Origin: Lentisphaerota bacterium
GTDB lineage: Bacteria; Verrucomicrobiota; Lentisphaeria; Victivallales; Victivallaceae
Direction: 5' to 3'
Length of the DNA: 64,000 nt
Assembly: GCA_015061545.1 (NCBI GenBank)
Contig: SUWJ01000006.1
Coordinates: 36,877-100,876 of the forward strand
A program made the translations under genes and the position numbers. The notes beneath the pieces are model-generated. The model worked only from the letters and a program-made list of their open reading frames with translations. It was not told where the DNA came from and ran no database searches. Below, piece after piece: positions 34,555-43,598 of this stretch (position 1 is its first letter; every line of letters begins with the position of its first letter).

Positions 34555-34834
34555 CCATTCTTTCGGATTCTATCAAAATCCTGCCTTCCCGAACAGGAAA
34601 TGCCACATTTCTGCCACACAAACTCATTCATCTGCCACATCAAAAAAAATTGAAAAATTTTTAATCGCACGTTCCCATTCATACGGTCACCACACAAAAA
34701 ATAAAGTCCTCAAGACAACCGGGCAGCGGCAAAAAAACCATCCAGCCAACAATTTTCTGCTGACAGGATGATGTTTTTATATTTGTGTTATTTAATGCGT
34801 GGCATTGAGTGTTTCCGCTTGATAAATAAAGTAT
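34555..34834. other. non-coding stretch with three phased TGCCACA direct repeats
   Basis: No convincing gene is present. TGCCACA occurs at 34601-34607, 34612-34618 and 34633-34639, that is with 11- and 21-base spacing, so all three face the same side of the helix. Such phased short repeats beside a tRNA could be recombinase arm-type sites or binding sites for another protein. The rest is AT-rich. Near 34819-34841 an AAATAAA/TTTATTT stem overlaps the stop of the next minus-strand gene. Confidence 0.4.
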
Positions 34835-36952
34835 TTATTTGGCACTGAAATCGACTTTATATGGCACAAAGATATCTATAATTCCAGCACCATACCAGTG
34901 AATTTCATATGGTTCGTAGACAAAATGAATACCTTTCTCGTCAATGTAGAAATTTTCCGTCATCTTCACTTCCTTGCCGCAATTATAGGTTTTTATTCCT
35001 TCAAAATCTTTGCGTGATCTCAATGCCTGTTGAAAAAGTTTCTCTATTTTATCCAACTCCGGCAAATCAGCAAGACGCAATTCTTTACCGCGATACAATG
35101 TTCCGACCTTTATATCATGATTCTCGTGAGCACCTCCAGTATAATAATCTGCCCTGCAATAATAACTGACAAAGCCATTTCCGACATACTCAACATTATA
35201 GCTGAAATCTCTGCTCCAATTCATAATTGCGGAACCGGCCATGTCGGAATCTGCAATTAAAGAAAGCCAATCCTGTAAAAAAGCTTCGTCGTCTGAAATA
35301 AGCTGCCTGATCTGCAGATTGCCGTTCAGTTTTTTTATATATTTATACAGCTTGCTTTTTCTGAGTTTTTCTCCGTAATATTCGCTAGTATCGGCGATTT
35401 CCTCATTGCTGAATCCTAAACTTTGTGCAGATGTGCAAAAATGTTTGAGCAAGCCTTCGCTGGCAAGATCACAGTACAGAGTTGCCAAAGCGTAATTTCT
35501 TGCGTCACTCCAATTTTTATCTTCCAATATTTTTTCATAACTTTCAAGAGCAAAACTCTTAATATCGCCAGCTTGTTCAACTAGCAGCGGCATCTTGCCT
35601 TTCTGTAATTTATATTTTATAAAAACACTTGCTTCTGCCCCTCTGGAAAAATGTTCAATGGTATCATAATATTTGAAAATCAGTTCATGATTAGGCATCG
35701 GATAATCCATAACCTCACCAGTTGAAACACGCCCGATAACGGCAAAGTTATCTTTGGTATCGATCAAATAGCCATAATCATAAGGCCCGCGATTTCCGCC
35801 GCCATAGCTGCCAATAAGCAGATAACGCTTATCGCCGTTACCTTTCAGGTCGATCAAATAATCTTTGTAGTTAAAGGATTTTTCATTGCTCTTATCAATA
35901 CCTTTATAAATAAATCTTTGTGAGAACCCGTTTTTGTAATCATCCAGCGGAACCATAAACCCGATACTGCTCATGAAAGAATCGGTGTTGTTGAATTTGA
36001 GCCCAAACGCTTTTTTCCCGTTTTTATGAAACTCCACTCCATTATATTTATTGGATTCTTTATCAGTTAAAAACACCACTTCCCAATCATCGGCAAAATC
36101 CTCCGGGCGATTGAGTTTATAAATGTATTTATAAAAACGGCTTTCCTTTATTCTTTCCAGATAATAGTTGCGGTATTCTTTGATTTCATCATCGGCGAAT
36201 CCCAGTTGTTTGGCATATTTATTCAAATCTTTAAGCAAGCCATAACTGGCAAGATCGCAATACAAATTGGCGAAAGCAATTTCTCTGTTTTGAGGTCTGT
36301 CTTTATCCGCCAATATTTCCCGGCAATTTTGAAACATATATTTAAATTCATCCGAATCTTCCCTGGCAACAGTTGAAACTAAAACCGGCTCTTTACCCTT
36401 TTGGATTTTTAAGGCAACCCCAATCCATGCTGCACCGCTAGCACCAAAGTATGCAATTTCATCACAATAATAGAAAGTAAACTCTGGATTAGGGTATGAG
36501 TAACTGCAGCTTTCACTGCCAGCACCAACTCTTCCGATAATGGCAAAGTTATCTTTGGTATCGATCAAATATCCATCTTCACAGAGAGGCGAGTTGCCGC
36601 CGTGATAATTATAAACTATCAAATAGCGATAATCGCCATCGCCCTTTATATCAAGCAAATAATCCTGATATTTGAAGCTTTTTTCCATATCCGAATAAAT
36701 ATGTACAGGCGCAAAGTGAGATGGATTTTTACGATCTTGTTTAACAAAAACCATGGTGCGAGGCATTTCCCAATCAGTTAAAGCAAATGCTTTTTTGCCG
36801 TTTTTATAAAACGCCACTCCTTTATGGGTATTGGAACCATCATGTTTCAAAAAAACTACTTTCCAGTCGTCTGCTGCAGCCGCTGTCACGCTGAATATAC
36901 AGATTGCAGCCGTAATAAAAATACGCAACGATTTTTTCATTTTTACCAACAT
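34835..36952 (-). CDS. secreted two-repeat protein with a DUF3298/RsiV-like C-terminus
   Basis: 705 residues (Met5 at 36940 is an equally likely start). Signal peptide KKSLRIFITAAICIFSVTAAA. An about 260-residue unit occurs twice: it starts with DDWKVVFLKHDGSN near residue 28 and again with DDWEVVFLTDKESN near 287. In each copy KNGKKAFxL, a KxQDYLLDIKGDGDYRYLI-type line with an Asp-rich DxKGxGDxRYL turn, and DTKDNFAxIGRV recur in order. Residues about 580-705 look like DUF3298 (FVSYYCRADYYTGGAHENHD, IHFVYEPYEIHWYGAG), a domain of secreted proteins such as RsiV. It lies 5 bases after the preceding secreted-protein gene. Function unknown. Confidence 0.6.
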   Translation of the reverse strand: MLVKMKKSLRIFITAAICIFSVTAAAADDWKVVFLKHDGSNTHKGVAFYKNGKKAFALTDWEMPRTMVFVKQDRKNPSHFAPVHIYSDMEKSFKYQDYLLDIKGDGDYRYLIVYNYHGGNSPLCEDGYLIDTKDNFAIIGRVGAGSESCSYSYPNPEFTFYYCDEIAYFGASGAAWIGVALKIQKGKEPVLVSTVAREDSDEFKYMFQNCREILADKDRPQNREIAFANLYCDLASYGLLKDLNKYAKQLGFADDEIKEYRNYYLERIKESRFYKYIYKLNRPEDFADDWEVVFLTDKESNKYNGVEFHKNGKKAFGLKFNNTDSFMSSIGFMVPLDDYKNGFSQRFIYKGIDKSNEKSFNYKDYLIDLKGNGDKRYLLIGSYGGGNRGPYDYGYLIDTKDNFAVIGRVSTGEVMDYPMPNHELIFKYYDTIEHFSRGAEASVFIKYKLQKGKMPLLVEQAGDIKSFALESYEKILEDKNWSDARNYALATLYCDLASEGLLKHFCTSAQSLGFSNEEIADTSEYYGEKLRKSKLYKYIKKLNGNLQIRQLISDDEAFLQDWLSLIADSDMAGSAIMNWSRDFSYNVEYVGNGFVSYYCRADYYTGGAHENHDIKVGTLYRGKELRLADLPELDKIEKLFQQALRSRKDFEGIKTYNCGKEVKMTENFYIDEKGIHFVYEPYEIHWYGAGIIDIFVPYKVDFSAK

Positions 36953-36957
36953 TTCTT

Positions 36958-37593
36958 TTAAAATAAATAATTCATATCGCCATCTTCTTCGGCAGCGTTT
37001 ACAGTTATGGTAAGGCGGGGCTTATTTTTATCGGCATAGCGTTGCAGATCTATGACCACCGCCGGAGTAACTTTCCCATTCTTAAATTCACAAAATGAGT
37101 ATTCTCTCTGATCCCAACCGCATTTGTTATCCAGAAAAAGCCCGACCCGGCCGTTGATTTTCAATGGCTGCCAGAAAACCGCATGGAATTCATCGCTTTT
37201 GATCCACTTGCCGTTGCGTTTGGTCAAGATATCATACATTGTTCCGCCATTGCCCCAATAATGGCGGTAAGTAACGATCATTTCGCTGCTTCCATCACAA
37301 TCAAGATCAATATAAGCTACCGAGGCAGTATTTTCTTCTTTGCCATATATATCTTTAGCCCCTTCGCACGCCTCTTTGCATACATCCGGCAATTTTTCAA
37401 ATGGTACTTTATGAAATTTGTCATACTCCTTGCGATATTTACCGCTGACAACAACCTTCAAGACCTCTTCTGCCAGAGAAGGCTTTGCAACATAAGTCGC
37501 CTGTTTTTCCTCTTTTGCAGACTTTGCCGGAGCGGCAAAAACGACACTTCCGGCGAGCAGAGCCGCCGACAAACACAGAATTTTTTTATTCAT
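36958..37593 (-). CDS. secreted protein, paralogue of the 40493-41116 gene
   Basis: 211 residues with signal peptide MNKKILCLSAALLAGSVVFA. The mature protein shares its whole plan with the other copy: KxxxKxLPxxCKxxCExAxDIYG, then YIDLDCDGSSEMIVTYRHYW, GNGGTxYDxLxKRNxxWKK, NGRVGLFLDNKCGWDQREYSF, and an acidic end with NYLF. The DLDxDGxxE turn is like an EF-hand or FG-GAP calcium loop. The conserved CxxxC pair could form a disulfide. It is 5 bases before the two-repeat secreted protein, suggesting a shared transcript. No known function. Confidence 0.6.
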   Translation of the reverse strand: MNKKILCLSAALLAGSVVFAAPAKSAKEEKQATYVAKPSLAEEVLKVVVSGKYRKEYDKFHKVPFEKLPDVCKEACEGAKDIYGKEENTASVAYIDLDCDGSSEMIVTYRHYWGNGGTMYDILTKRNGKWIKSDEFHAVFWQPLKINGRVGLFLDNKCGWDQREYSFCEFKNGKVTPAVVIDLQRYADKNKPRLTITVNAAEEDGDMNYLF

Positions 37594-37635
37594 AAATCAA
37601 TAATCCCCTTTCGATGGTAATATAAATGCTTCAAC

Positions 37636-38256
37636 TTATTTTGCAATGTCGCTTGTTAATTTTTGCACACTTTTCAGAAAGCTGTTGGCTTTTTTCAGTT
37701 TGTTTTGCAGCGTGGCTCGCTTTTGAGCGGCTTCGGGCGTTTCGCCTAAATACTCATCGGCTTTATTGGCAAGTTTTCCGGAATAGGCTCCGGCTTTGTT
37801 TGCGAGCTTGTCTTTTAAAGACGCTTCAACCGGTCCTCCGGGAGTTTCTGCGGCGGCTTCGGGAGTTGTTTTCCAATCGTCAAGAGTTTGTTTGAGCGAT
37901 TTTATCTGATCGTTCAAAGCATGGCGTTTTTGGGCGGCTTCGGGCGTTTCGCTTAAATACTCATCGGCTTTTCCGGTAACTTTTCCCGAATAAATTGCAA
38001 CTTGATCTGCTTTTTGAACAATGACAGATTTCGGTTTTTCCGGTTGGGGAGCGGGGGCAGAAGCAAGTTTCGGAAAAAATGCCACCGCTAAAGACCATAA
38101 TAAGCCAAGCAAAAGCACACTACCGAAAACAAGCCCCAGCGGAACAAAAACATATCCCGGGATCGTCGCCTTGCCGGTTTCAGAATCCGGCATAAAAAGT
38201 TTATAAATCAGCACAAACGGAGCAAAAAACACTTCCAAAAGCTCTACTAAAAACAT
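37636..38256 (-). CDS. small membrane protein with a duplicated ETPEAAQKR motif
   Basis: 206 residues, not recognised. Two hydrophobic segments near the N-terminus (FFAPFVLIYKLF and YVFVPLGLVFGSVLLLGLLW) anchor it. The soluble part contains two copies of the pattern YSGKxxxKADEYL[SG]ETPEAAQKR, near residues 89-112 and 158-181, in an otherwise helical, Lys/Glu/Ala-rich tail. Some relation to lipoprotein-like coiled coils is possible. It lies between two other membrane or secreted hypothetical proteins on the same strand. Confidence 0.5.
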   Translation of the reverse strand: MFLVELLEVFFAPFVLIYKLFMPDSETGKATIPGYVFVPLGLVFGSVLLLGLLWSLAVAFFPKLASAPAPQPEKPKSVIVQKADQVAIYSGKVTGKADEYLSETPEAAQKRHALNDQIKSLKQTLDDWKTTPEAAAETPGGPVEASLKDKLANKAGAYSGKLANKADEYLGETPEAAQKRATLQNKLKKANSFLKSVQKLTSDIAK

Positions 38257-38294
38257 TGTAAACTGACTCCTGTAAGTCGGTTAAATACTCATCT

Positions 38295-38771
38295 TTATTT
38301 TTTGCGGACTTGATTTCTGTACCGCAACAGATGTCTTAATCCGGGCGAAAACAAGCCGAACAAATCAGGATTGCAGGCGGTTTTTATTATGTTGTAAACA
38401 ATGAAAAACATTATTGAAAAGTTAATCAAACTGCCACTGACCAGATATTCAGAAAGAAAGCCAAAAATTTCTTCATTGAAAAATATGTTATCAGTCGATT
38501 TGGCAAACAACGTTGCAACCAGCATAAACGCCAGACAAATCTGATATGCCGTTTGCGAAAAATCAGCATGAAACAGCAGCAGCAATCCCCACAAGATTAG
38601 CAGCAGAGGCAGCGATTTTATATTACCCGTATATACAAACATCGCCATTCCCCCGATCAGACTGCTGCCGCCGGTGATCAACAGAAATATTTTCTGAAAC
38701 AACAAATAGCGTGAGTTTAATTCTTTACATTTGCGGAAAACCAATATATTATTTTCAAATGCGTCTTTCAT
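38295..38771 (-). CDS. four-helix membrane protein of unknown function
   Basis: 158 residues, mostly hydrophobic, with about four transmembrane helices (LLFQKIFLLITGGSSLIGGM, SLPLLLILWGLLLLF, AYQICLAFMLVATLFA, SLINFSIMFFIVYNIIKTA) and a basic C-terminus (RHLLRYRNQVRKK). Not recognised. The upstream neighbour on the same strand, 29 bases away, is another multi-TM protein, so they may act together. Confidence 0.5.
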   Translation of the reverse strand: MKDAFENNILVFRKCKELNSRYLLFQKIFLLITGGSSLIGGMAMFVYTGNIKSLPLLLILWGLLLLFHADFSQTAYQICLAFMLVATLFAKSTDNIFFNEEIFGFLSEYLVSGSLINFSIMFFIVYNIIKTACNPDLFGLFSPGLRHLLRYRNQVRKK

Positions 38772-38800
38772 TTTTCTATAACCTTTACTCTACATTGTTT

Positions 38801-40435
38801 TTAATTTCCGGATTGATTTTTCCGTATATTTTTCAGATGATTAGCCAATTCGGCTTTTAATTTTTCAAGAACCGCTGCCTGTTCTCCGACAAATGCGGTT
38901 CCGAAAAAAATGTTATTCCGATAACTTGCTATAACTTCAGCTGTTTCAAGGGTACTTATTCTTACTGCAATGGCTCTTTTCATCCAATAAATACCTTTTT
39001 CCAAGTCATAATTGGGATTCATTTCCACATTTTCATCCACCCGGCTCCACAAATATTGGTATGATAAATCAAGCATTGCCGGTAAATAATTTTTTTCAGC
39101 ACTTTTTTTCAACAGATGAATTTTGTGGGCATTGCAAAGTGCATTATCCAGCCGATACCGCTGGGCTTCTGTGTAAAGCCATTCTCCTGATGCGTTTTGC
39201 CAATAGTTTATCTTTTTGATAATATGATACCCACCGCCTAAGCCAAACGCGCACACACAGTAAAACAAAACCATAGTAACAGAAAACCAGCGTTTGCGGA
39301 ACGATTGCCTGCCGCTCTGCCAAAATTTTTCTTGCGTAACAGTTGTCAATTTCTGATAATGTGCCGCCAGCAGTTTTAGCTGCGATAAAGTACAACTATT
39401 TGCACCCCAAAGCTCCCGATGGCGGGCGGCATAAAAAATTCCACAGAAAATCACGCCGCTTGCCAACAAAAGTTTTTCCGGCTGCACGATGGTTGAGTTG
39501 TATGGAAACGCAACTTCCATATACCGCCAATAAAACACCTCCAGCCAGCAAACGATGCTTGCCAACAGGGAGTAGTTTCTTAAAAAAGTCCGCCAAAAAC
39601 ATTTCCTACCCCACATAATAACCAATGCAGGAATCAGGAAAAAAGCCGATGCCGCCCAATGAATGATATCTGCGGGGACTGGGTATTCAATCAGCCAATC
39701 CAAATAAAAAACCTGTTTACCGCAAACGAATGAAGATCCGGCATAACCGTATGGAGATCCCCACAGTGATACTGTTCCCCACAAAGCCGATACCAACAGC
39801 AAAGCAGATGCACACCAGTTCAGCAGGACTTTTGCCCGGTACAGCTTTCCAGCCCGATGCGGTATAGTTCCCACTGCCAGCTGATAAGCCAGCTCCGGAG
39901 GCAGCGGAGTATCTTCGGTATTTTCTTTTTTTAACTCCGAAAGTTGTCTTTTACCCTTTTTTACCTTACTGACTTTCTCGGAGTTGATTATACCTGAATC
40001 GCAAACCGTTTCACTGCCGACGGGCATAATTTCAAAATAATATTGTCTCCCGTCAATCTCGTCGAACTTACAAGATAAATATATATTGTATTCATTAGGC
40101 AAGCCAGAAAATTTTTTCCGGCAATACTCCGAAAATGAAGCAACACGCCAGGGATAAAATTCTATGACAGCATCAGAACCCCACTTTTGCAAGTCTTCAA
40201 TCTGCGAGCCGCCCCACCACGCCAGAATTATTTTATGCGTTTTAAAATATTGTTTTATTGGCATAGTTCCAATGAACATTCGCCCGGGTTGAGTAAACTC
40301 ACAATAACCCGACGGCAAGATACGCTTTGCTTTCGACCAGCTTGTGGAATCATTTAGCATATATGTTACCCAAATACCCGGCTTGATCGGCGGGGTGAAT
40401 AAAGAGTCAGTATGCTCATTAATATCACATTCCAT
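38801..40435 (-). CDS. multi-TM protein with a Sel1-like tail, behind a duplicated leader
   Basis: 544 residues. The N-terminal about 160 residues are soluble, with LPSGYCEFTQPGRMFIGTMP and YYFEIMPVGSE. After a Lys/Glu-rich linker come about five TM helices from residue 200 to 400 (VLLNWCASALLLVSALWGTV, IIHWAASAFFLIPALVIMWG and others). The last 130 residues have Sel1/TPR-like helices (KNYLPAMLDLSYQYLWSRVD, GIYWMKRAIAV). The 63 bases covering its first codons and leader are nearly identical to those of the repeat protein at 41219-42898. Function unknown; I see no enzyme motif. Confidence 0.5.
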   Translation of the reverse strand: MECDINEHTDSLFTPPIKPGIWVTYMLNDSTSWSKAKRILPSGYCEFTQPGRMFIGTMPIKQYFKTHKIILAWWGGSQIEDLQKWGSDAVIEFYPWRVASFSEYCRKKFSGLPNEYNIYLSCKFDEIDGRQYYFEIMPVGSETVCDSGIINSEKVSKVKKGKRQLSELKKENTEDTPLPPELAYQLAVGTIPHRAGKLYRAKVLLNWCASALLLVSALWGTVSLWGSPYGYAGSSFVCGKQVFYLDWLIEYPVPADIIHWAASAFFLIPALVIMWGRKCFWRTFLRNYSLLASIVCWLEVFYWRYMEVAFPYNSTIVQPEKLLLASGVIFCGIFYAARHRELWGANSCTLSQLKLLAAHYQKLTTVTQEKFWQSGRQSFRKRWFSVTMVLFYCVCAFGLGGGYHIIKKINYWQNASGEWLYTEAQRYRLDNALCNAHKIHLLKKSAEKNYLPAMLDLSYQYLWSRVDENVEMNPNYDLEKGIYWMKRAIAVRISTLETAEVIASYRNNIFFGTAFVGEQAAVLEKLKAELANHLKNIRKNQSGN

Positions 40436-40492
40436 AAATTATCACATCCTTTCAAATATCAAGAGGTTCTTGGCGGGACCTTTGAGCAATAC
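40430..40492 (-). repeat. 63-bp leader repeat, copy A
   Basis: Covers the start of the 38801-40435 gene (GGAA after ATG) and its whole upstream gap up to the stop codon of the preceding gene. It differs from copy B (42893-42955) in one position only. It contains the RBS (AAAGGATG) and the word GGTCCCGCCAAGAACC that returns at 56165. In one frame it also reads as a short peptide, LLKGPAKNLLIFERM, ending four bases before the gene's leader TAATTT. Confidence 0.8.
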
Positions 40493-41116
40493 CTAAAACA
40501 TATAATTGAAATCACATTCTTCGCAGGAATAAACTTTTATGGTCAGTTCGGGATCTTGCTTGTTGGCTCCACGTTCCAGCGTGATGAGCCCGGTTGCCAC
40601 AAGTTTATCTTTTTGCAATTCCAGAAAAGCGTATTCCCGATGCTGCCAGCCGTTTTTGCTTTCTATCAATAATCCGGTACGGCCGTTGATTTTTTTTACA
40701 TCCCAGAAAACAACAAAAAGTTCGTTGATCTTTTTCCACTCGCTATTGCGCTTGGCAAGAAGATCGTACTGGGTGCCGCCGTTGCCCCGATAATGGCGAT
40801 AGGTCAAAAGAACTTCACTTTTGCCGTCATTGTCAAGATCGACATAATAAGCGGTGGCGTGGGCGTCTGCGCCATAAATATCTATTGCAGTTTCACAATC
40901 TTTTTTACAGATCGGCGGAAGTTGCTTGAGTGATATTTTAACTGCTTTAAGACTCGGTTCAGTAAAGCGGGTGCCGTTTGCCACGAATTTAAGCATTTGT
41001 TCAGCAACAGGCACTGCCGGCTGGGGCGATTTGCCCTTTTCTGCCGGAGCAGCCGACAAACTGCCAGTGCATAATAAAGAGCAAGCCGCAAGAGTGAGGA
41101 TTTGGTTTTTGAACAT
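40493..41116 (-). CDS. secreted protein, paralogue of the 36958-37593 gene
   Basis: 207 residues from the ATG at 41116, which has AAAGGT upstream; the frame is open to 41215 but the added residues are not family-like. Signal peptide MFKNQILTLAACSLLCTGSLSA. Key segments match the other copy: LKQLPPICKKDCETAIDIYG, YVDLDNDGKSEVLLTYRHYR, GNGGTQYDLLAKRNSEWKK, NGRTGLLIESKNGWQHREYAF and the C-terminal DFNYMF. The DLDNDGKSE loop suggests calcium binding. The paralogue's separation by 3 kb on the same strand indicates a local duplication. Confidence 0.6.
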   Translation of the reverse strand: MFKNQILTLAACSLLCTGSLSAAPAEKGKSPQPAVPVAEQMLKFVANGTRFTEPSLKAVKISLKQLPPICKKDCETAIDIYGADAHATAYYVDLDNDGKSEVLLTYRHYRGNGGTQYDLLAKRNSEWKKINELFVVFWDVKKINGRTGLLIESKNGWQHREYAFLELQKDKLVATGLITLERGANKQDPELTIKVYSCEECDFNYMF

Positions 41117-41218
41117 CGTTAAATACCTTTCGTAAATAAAAATTTCAAACTTTTTGCACGATCTTATTCTATAGTAATAGAATACCTCTTTACGCAAAAT
41201 TATTATACTTATCAAGCA

Positions 41219-42898
41219 TCACCGGAAATTTTTTTTCAAATCCGATGATACAGCTGTGCGGAATTTTATTCTCCACAACTTGATCTTACTGCGGCAATGT
41301 TTTTTCACCAGCTCCGGCTGTTTGGCATAGAGCAGACACCAATCAAACATATCCAACTTGTCCCAATCGCACTTATCGGCCAACTGCGGTTGTTCGCTCA
41401 ACAATATTGCCCAGTCAAATGAACAGAACTTGTCCCAATCGCACTTATCGGCCAACTGCGGTTGTTCGCTCAACAGATATTGCCAATCGTAAACAGAAAA
41501 CTTATGCCATTTATCGCATTTATTGGCAAACCTCGACTGATAGCCCAACAGATATCGCCAATCGTAAACAGAAAACTTATGCCATTTATCGCATTTATCG
41601 GCAAACTGCGGATTAAAAGCGAGCAAATACAGCCAATCCTTTGCATCTAACTTTTTCCAAGCGCATTTGTTCGTAAATCGATCATGCCGGCGTGCTATAG
41701 TAACTTGATCCGACCAGGAAAATTTATCCCAATCGCACATATTGGCAAACTGCGGTTGATAAATCAGCAATTCCCGCCAATCACTCATATCAAGTTTGCT
41801 CCAATCGCACTTGTCGGCAAACTGTGGATATACATACAGCAGCAAAAACCAGTCGTGCCCGGAAAACTTGCTCCAAGTGCAATATGCAGCCAAATGCGGA
41901 TATCTTAACAATTCTATCCAGGTGGAACTGTCGATCTCATCCCACTTATCATATTTAATGGTTATTTGAGGATTTTTACAGATAAAATCCAATACAACAG
42001 AACGCTCCATCTCATTCCATTTATCGCATTTATCGGCAAACTGCGGCTGACAGCTCAACAGATATTGCCAATCATTACCGGAAAGTTTGTTCCAATCGCA
42101 CATATTGGCAAACTGCGGATATTCAGTCAGCCAGACAGCCCACGCCTCTCCGGAAAAGGAGTTCCAGTTATTATATTTATCCACCAACTGCGGCTGGCAA
42201 GACAATAATGTAAGCCAATCTGTAGTGGAAAACTCATTCCATTTACCGCATTTATCGGCAAACTGCGGGTGGCAGCACAATAAATCCCGCCAATCCGCAC
42301 AGGAAAACTCATCCCATTTATCGCATTTATCAGCAAACTGCGGCTGAAAATACAATAAGAAACGCCAATCAATATCAGAGAGTGTAGACCAAGTATATTT
42401 ATCTGCCGACTGCGGTTGAGAAATCAGCAAATTCCGCCAATCCTCTTGGGAAAACTCATTCCATTTATCAAATTTATCAGCAAATTGCCAATGACTGCAC
42501 AAGAGATCGCGCCAATCCGCAGTAGAAAACTCATTCCACTTATTGCATTTGTCAGCCAACTGCGGATGTTTTTGCAGTAATTCGAGCCAATTATCCTTAT
42601 TGAGTTTCCGCCAGTTGCACTTGTCAGCCAACTGCGGAACTTCTGACAGCAAAACCACCCAGTTGTCAGCACTAAACTTGTTCCAAACTTTCCGATCACA
42701 CTTGTCGGCAAACTGCGGCTGCTTGATCAGCAGATCGGTCCAAGTCCAAGGATCGCCGGCATCCCAATTTACCGAATTAACATCAACGGTCTGCGGGTTT
42801 TCCATAAGCTGCCGGAAAGTTTCATCCGAAATCGAAGTCACGCCCCGACATTCCCGAGCATGAATACGATCAACTGCAGCCGATACATCATTTTCCAT
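41219..42898 (-). CDS. tandem-repeat protein of about twenty 24-residue units
   Basis: 559 residues. After a 40-residue head the protein consists of about 20 units of 23-25 residues with consensus FS..DWR.LL..QPQFADKCDKW. Trp and the DW dipeptide, LL, PQFADKCD and the following W are the constant points. Degenerate units occur near the middle and before the last third. The last about 20 residues are basic (RSKIKLWRIKFRT). Each unit probably forms a helical hairpin stacking into a solenoid. No signal peptide is seen, so it is likely cytosolic. I do not know a named family. The leader is almost identical to that of the 38801-40435 gene. Confidence 0.6.
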   Translation of the reverse strand: MENDVSAAVDRIHARECRGVTSISDETFRQLMENPQTVDVNSVNWDAGDPWTWTDLLIKQPQFADKCDRKVWNKFSADNWVVLLSEVPQLADKCNWRKLNKDNWLELLQKHPQLADKCNKWNEFSTADWRDLLCSHWQFADKFDKWNEFSQEDWRNLLISQPQSADKYTWSTLSDIDWRFLLYFQPQFADKCDKWDEFSCADWRDLLCCHPQFADKCGKWNEFSTTDWLTLLSCQPQLVDKYNNWNSFSGEAWAVWLTEYPQFANMCDWNKLSGNDWQYLLSCQPQFADKCDKWNEMERSVVLDFICKNPQITIKYDKWDEIDSSTWIELLRYPHLAAYCTWSKFSGHDWFLLLYVYPQFADKCDWSKLDMSDWRELLIYQPQFANMCDWDKFSWSDQVTIARRHDRFTNKCAWKKLDAKDWLYLLAFNPQFADKCDKWHKFSVYDWRYLLGYQSRFANKCDKWHKFSVYDWQYLLSEQPQLADKCDWDKFCSFDWAILLSEQPQLADKCDWDKLDMFDWCLLYAKQPELVKKHCRSKIKLWRIKFRTAVSSDLKKNFR

Positions 42899-42955
42899 AA
42901 ATTATCACATCCTTTCAAATATCAAGAGGTTCTTGGCGGGACCCTTGAGCAATAC
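42893..42955 (-). repeat. 63-bp leader repeat, copy B
   Basis: Identical to copy A (40430-40492) except for one base. Upstream of it on the minus strand is a tiny frame, MKIVEKIVAVF (43000-42965). After its TAA this stays in frame with the repeat-encoded peptide KVVLLKGPAKNLLIFERM, as if one small coding unit were split by a stop codon. Confidence 0.8.
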
Positions 42956-43043
42956 AACCTTTGCTTAAAAAACGGCAACAATTTTTTCAACGATCTTCAT
43001 AAAGCACTCATTTTTATTTATTTATAAATCAAAACTATTTATT

Positions 43044-43071
43044 TTCACAGAATTTATGGGATTTCTGTGAA
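43044..43071 (-). terminator. 9-bp hairpin after the 43092-43598 gene
   Basis: TTCACAGAA and TTCTGTGAA are perfect complements around 10 bases, about 20 bases past the stop of the minus-strand gene. On the minus strand AT-rich DNA but no clear T-run follows; the better T-run lies on the plus strand. Weak evidence. Confidence 0.35.
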
Positions 43072-43091
43072 CTTTTTGATATTTTTCATAT

Positions 43092-43598
43092 TCAAACTTC
43101 ATTGATTGATTTTTCATCTCGGCATTGTATATGCTTTGCAATTTCCTGACCGTATACAAGTCTAAATCCAGGAGAAAAAGTCCTGTAGATATAATCACTT
43201 TTAATCAAACATTTTATCACGAATTCCATCATCAGTTGTCGGCAAATATCGGAAAACGCCTGATCATTTTTACTGAAAAAGCAAGACGAAGAAAATACAA
43301 TATTATTATCATGTTCTTTAAAATGTACTTCCCATAGTTTTGCGTCAACATCGTTCAGCAAAGTCTTGTAAATTACCCAAGGAATATTTTCCTCGTTGGC
43401 AACTACCAGAAAATTGTACGAGAATTCGATTTTAGCCATATAAGGCAGCTCATGATACTGCGCAATAAAGTAATCGTATTTGCCGGCCTCTTGCGGCGGC
43501 AAAAAAGGCAGACCAAACGAATACCACTGATATTCTTCCGAATAGTTAAACACAATTCCGTTGGACTGGAAAGCGTCTTCCAAAGCCAAACATCTCAT
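43092..43598 (-). CDS. conserved-looking soluble protein of unknown function
   Basis: 168 residues from the ATG that follows GGAGG by 5 bases (MRCLALED). No signal peptide or TM helix. It reads as a mixed alpha/beta protein: FNYSEEYQWYSFGLPFLPPQ, YDYFIAQYHELPYMAKIEFS, LVVANEENIPWVIYKTLL and a C-terminal IKCLIKSDYIYRTFSPGFRL. Not recognised. It lies alone between the terminator of the caspase/dynamin operon and the repeat-protein leader. Confidence 0.5.
   Translation of the reverse strand: MRCLALEDAFQSNGIVFNYSEEYQWYSFGLPFLPPQEAGKYDYFIAQYHELPYMAKIEFSYNFLVVANEENIPWVIYKTLLNDVDAKLWEVHFKEHDNNIVFSSSCFFSKNDQAFSDICRQLMMEFVIKCLIKSDYIYRTFSPGFRLVYGQEIAKHIQCRDEKSINEV

Noticed and set aside
41219..42898. 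Regular repeats of about 72-75 bases that could look like a CRISPR array
   Set aside because: The repeats are coding, in frame over 559 residues, diverge gradually and have no unique spacers of fixed length.
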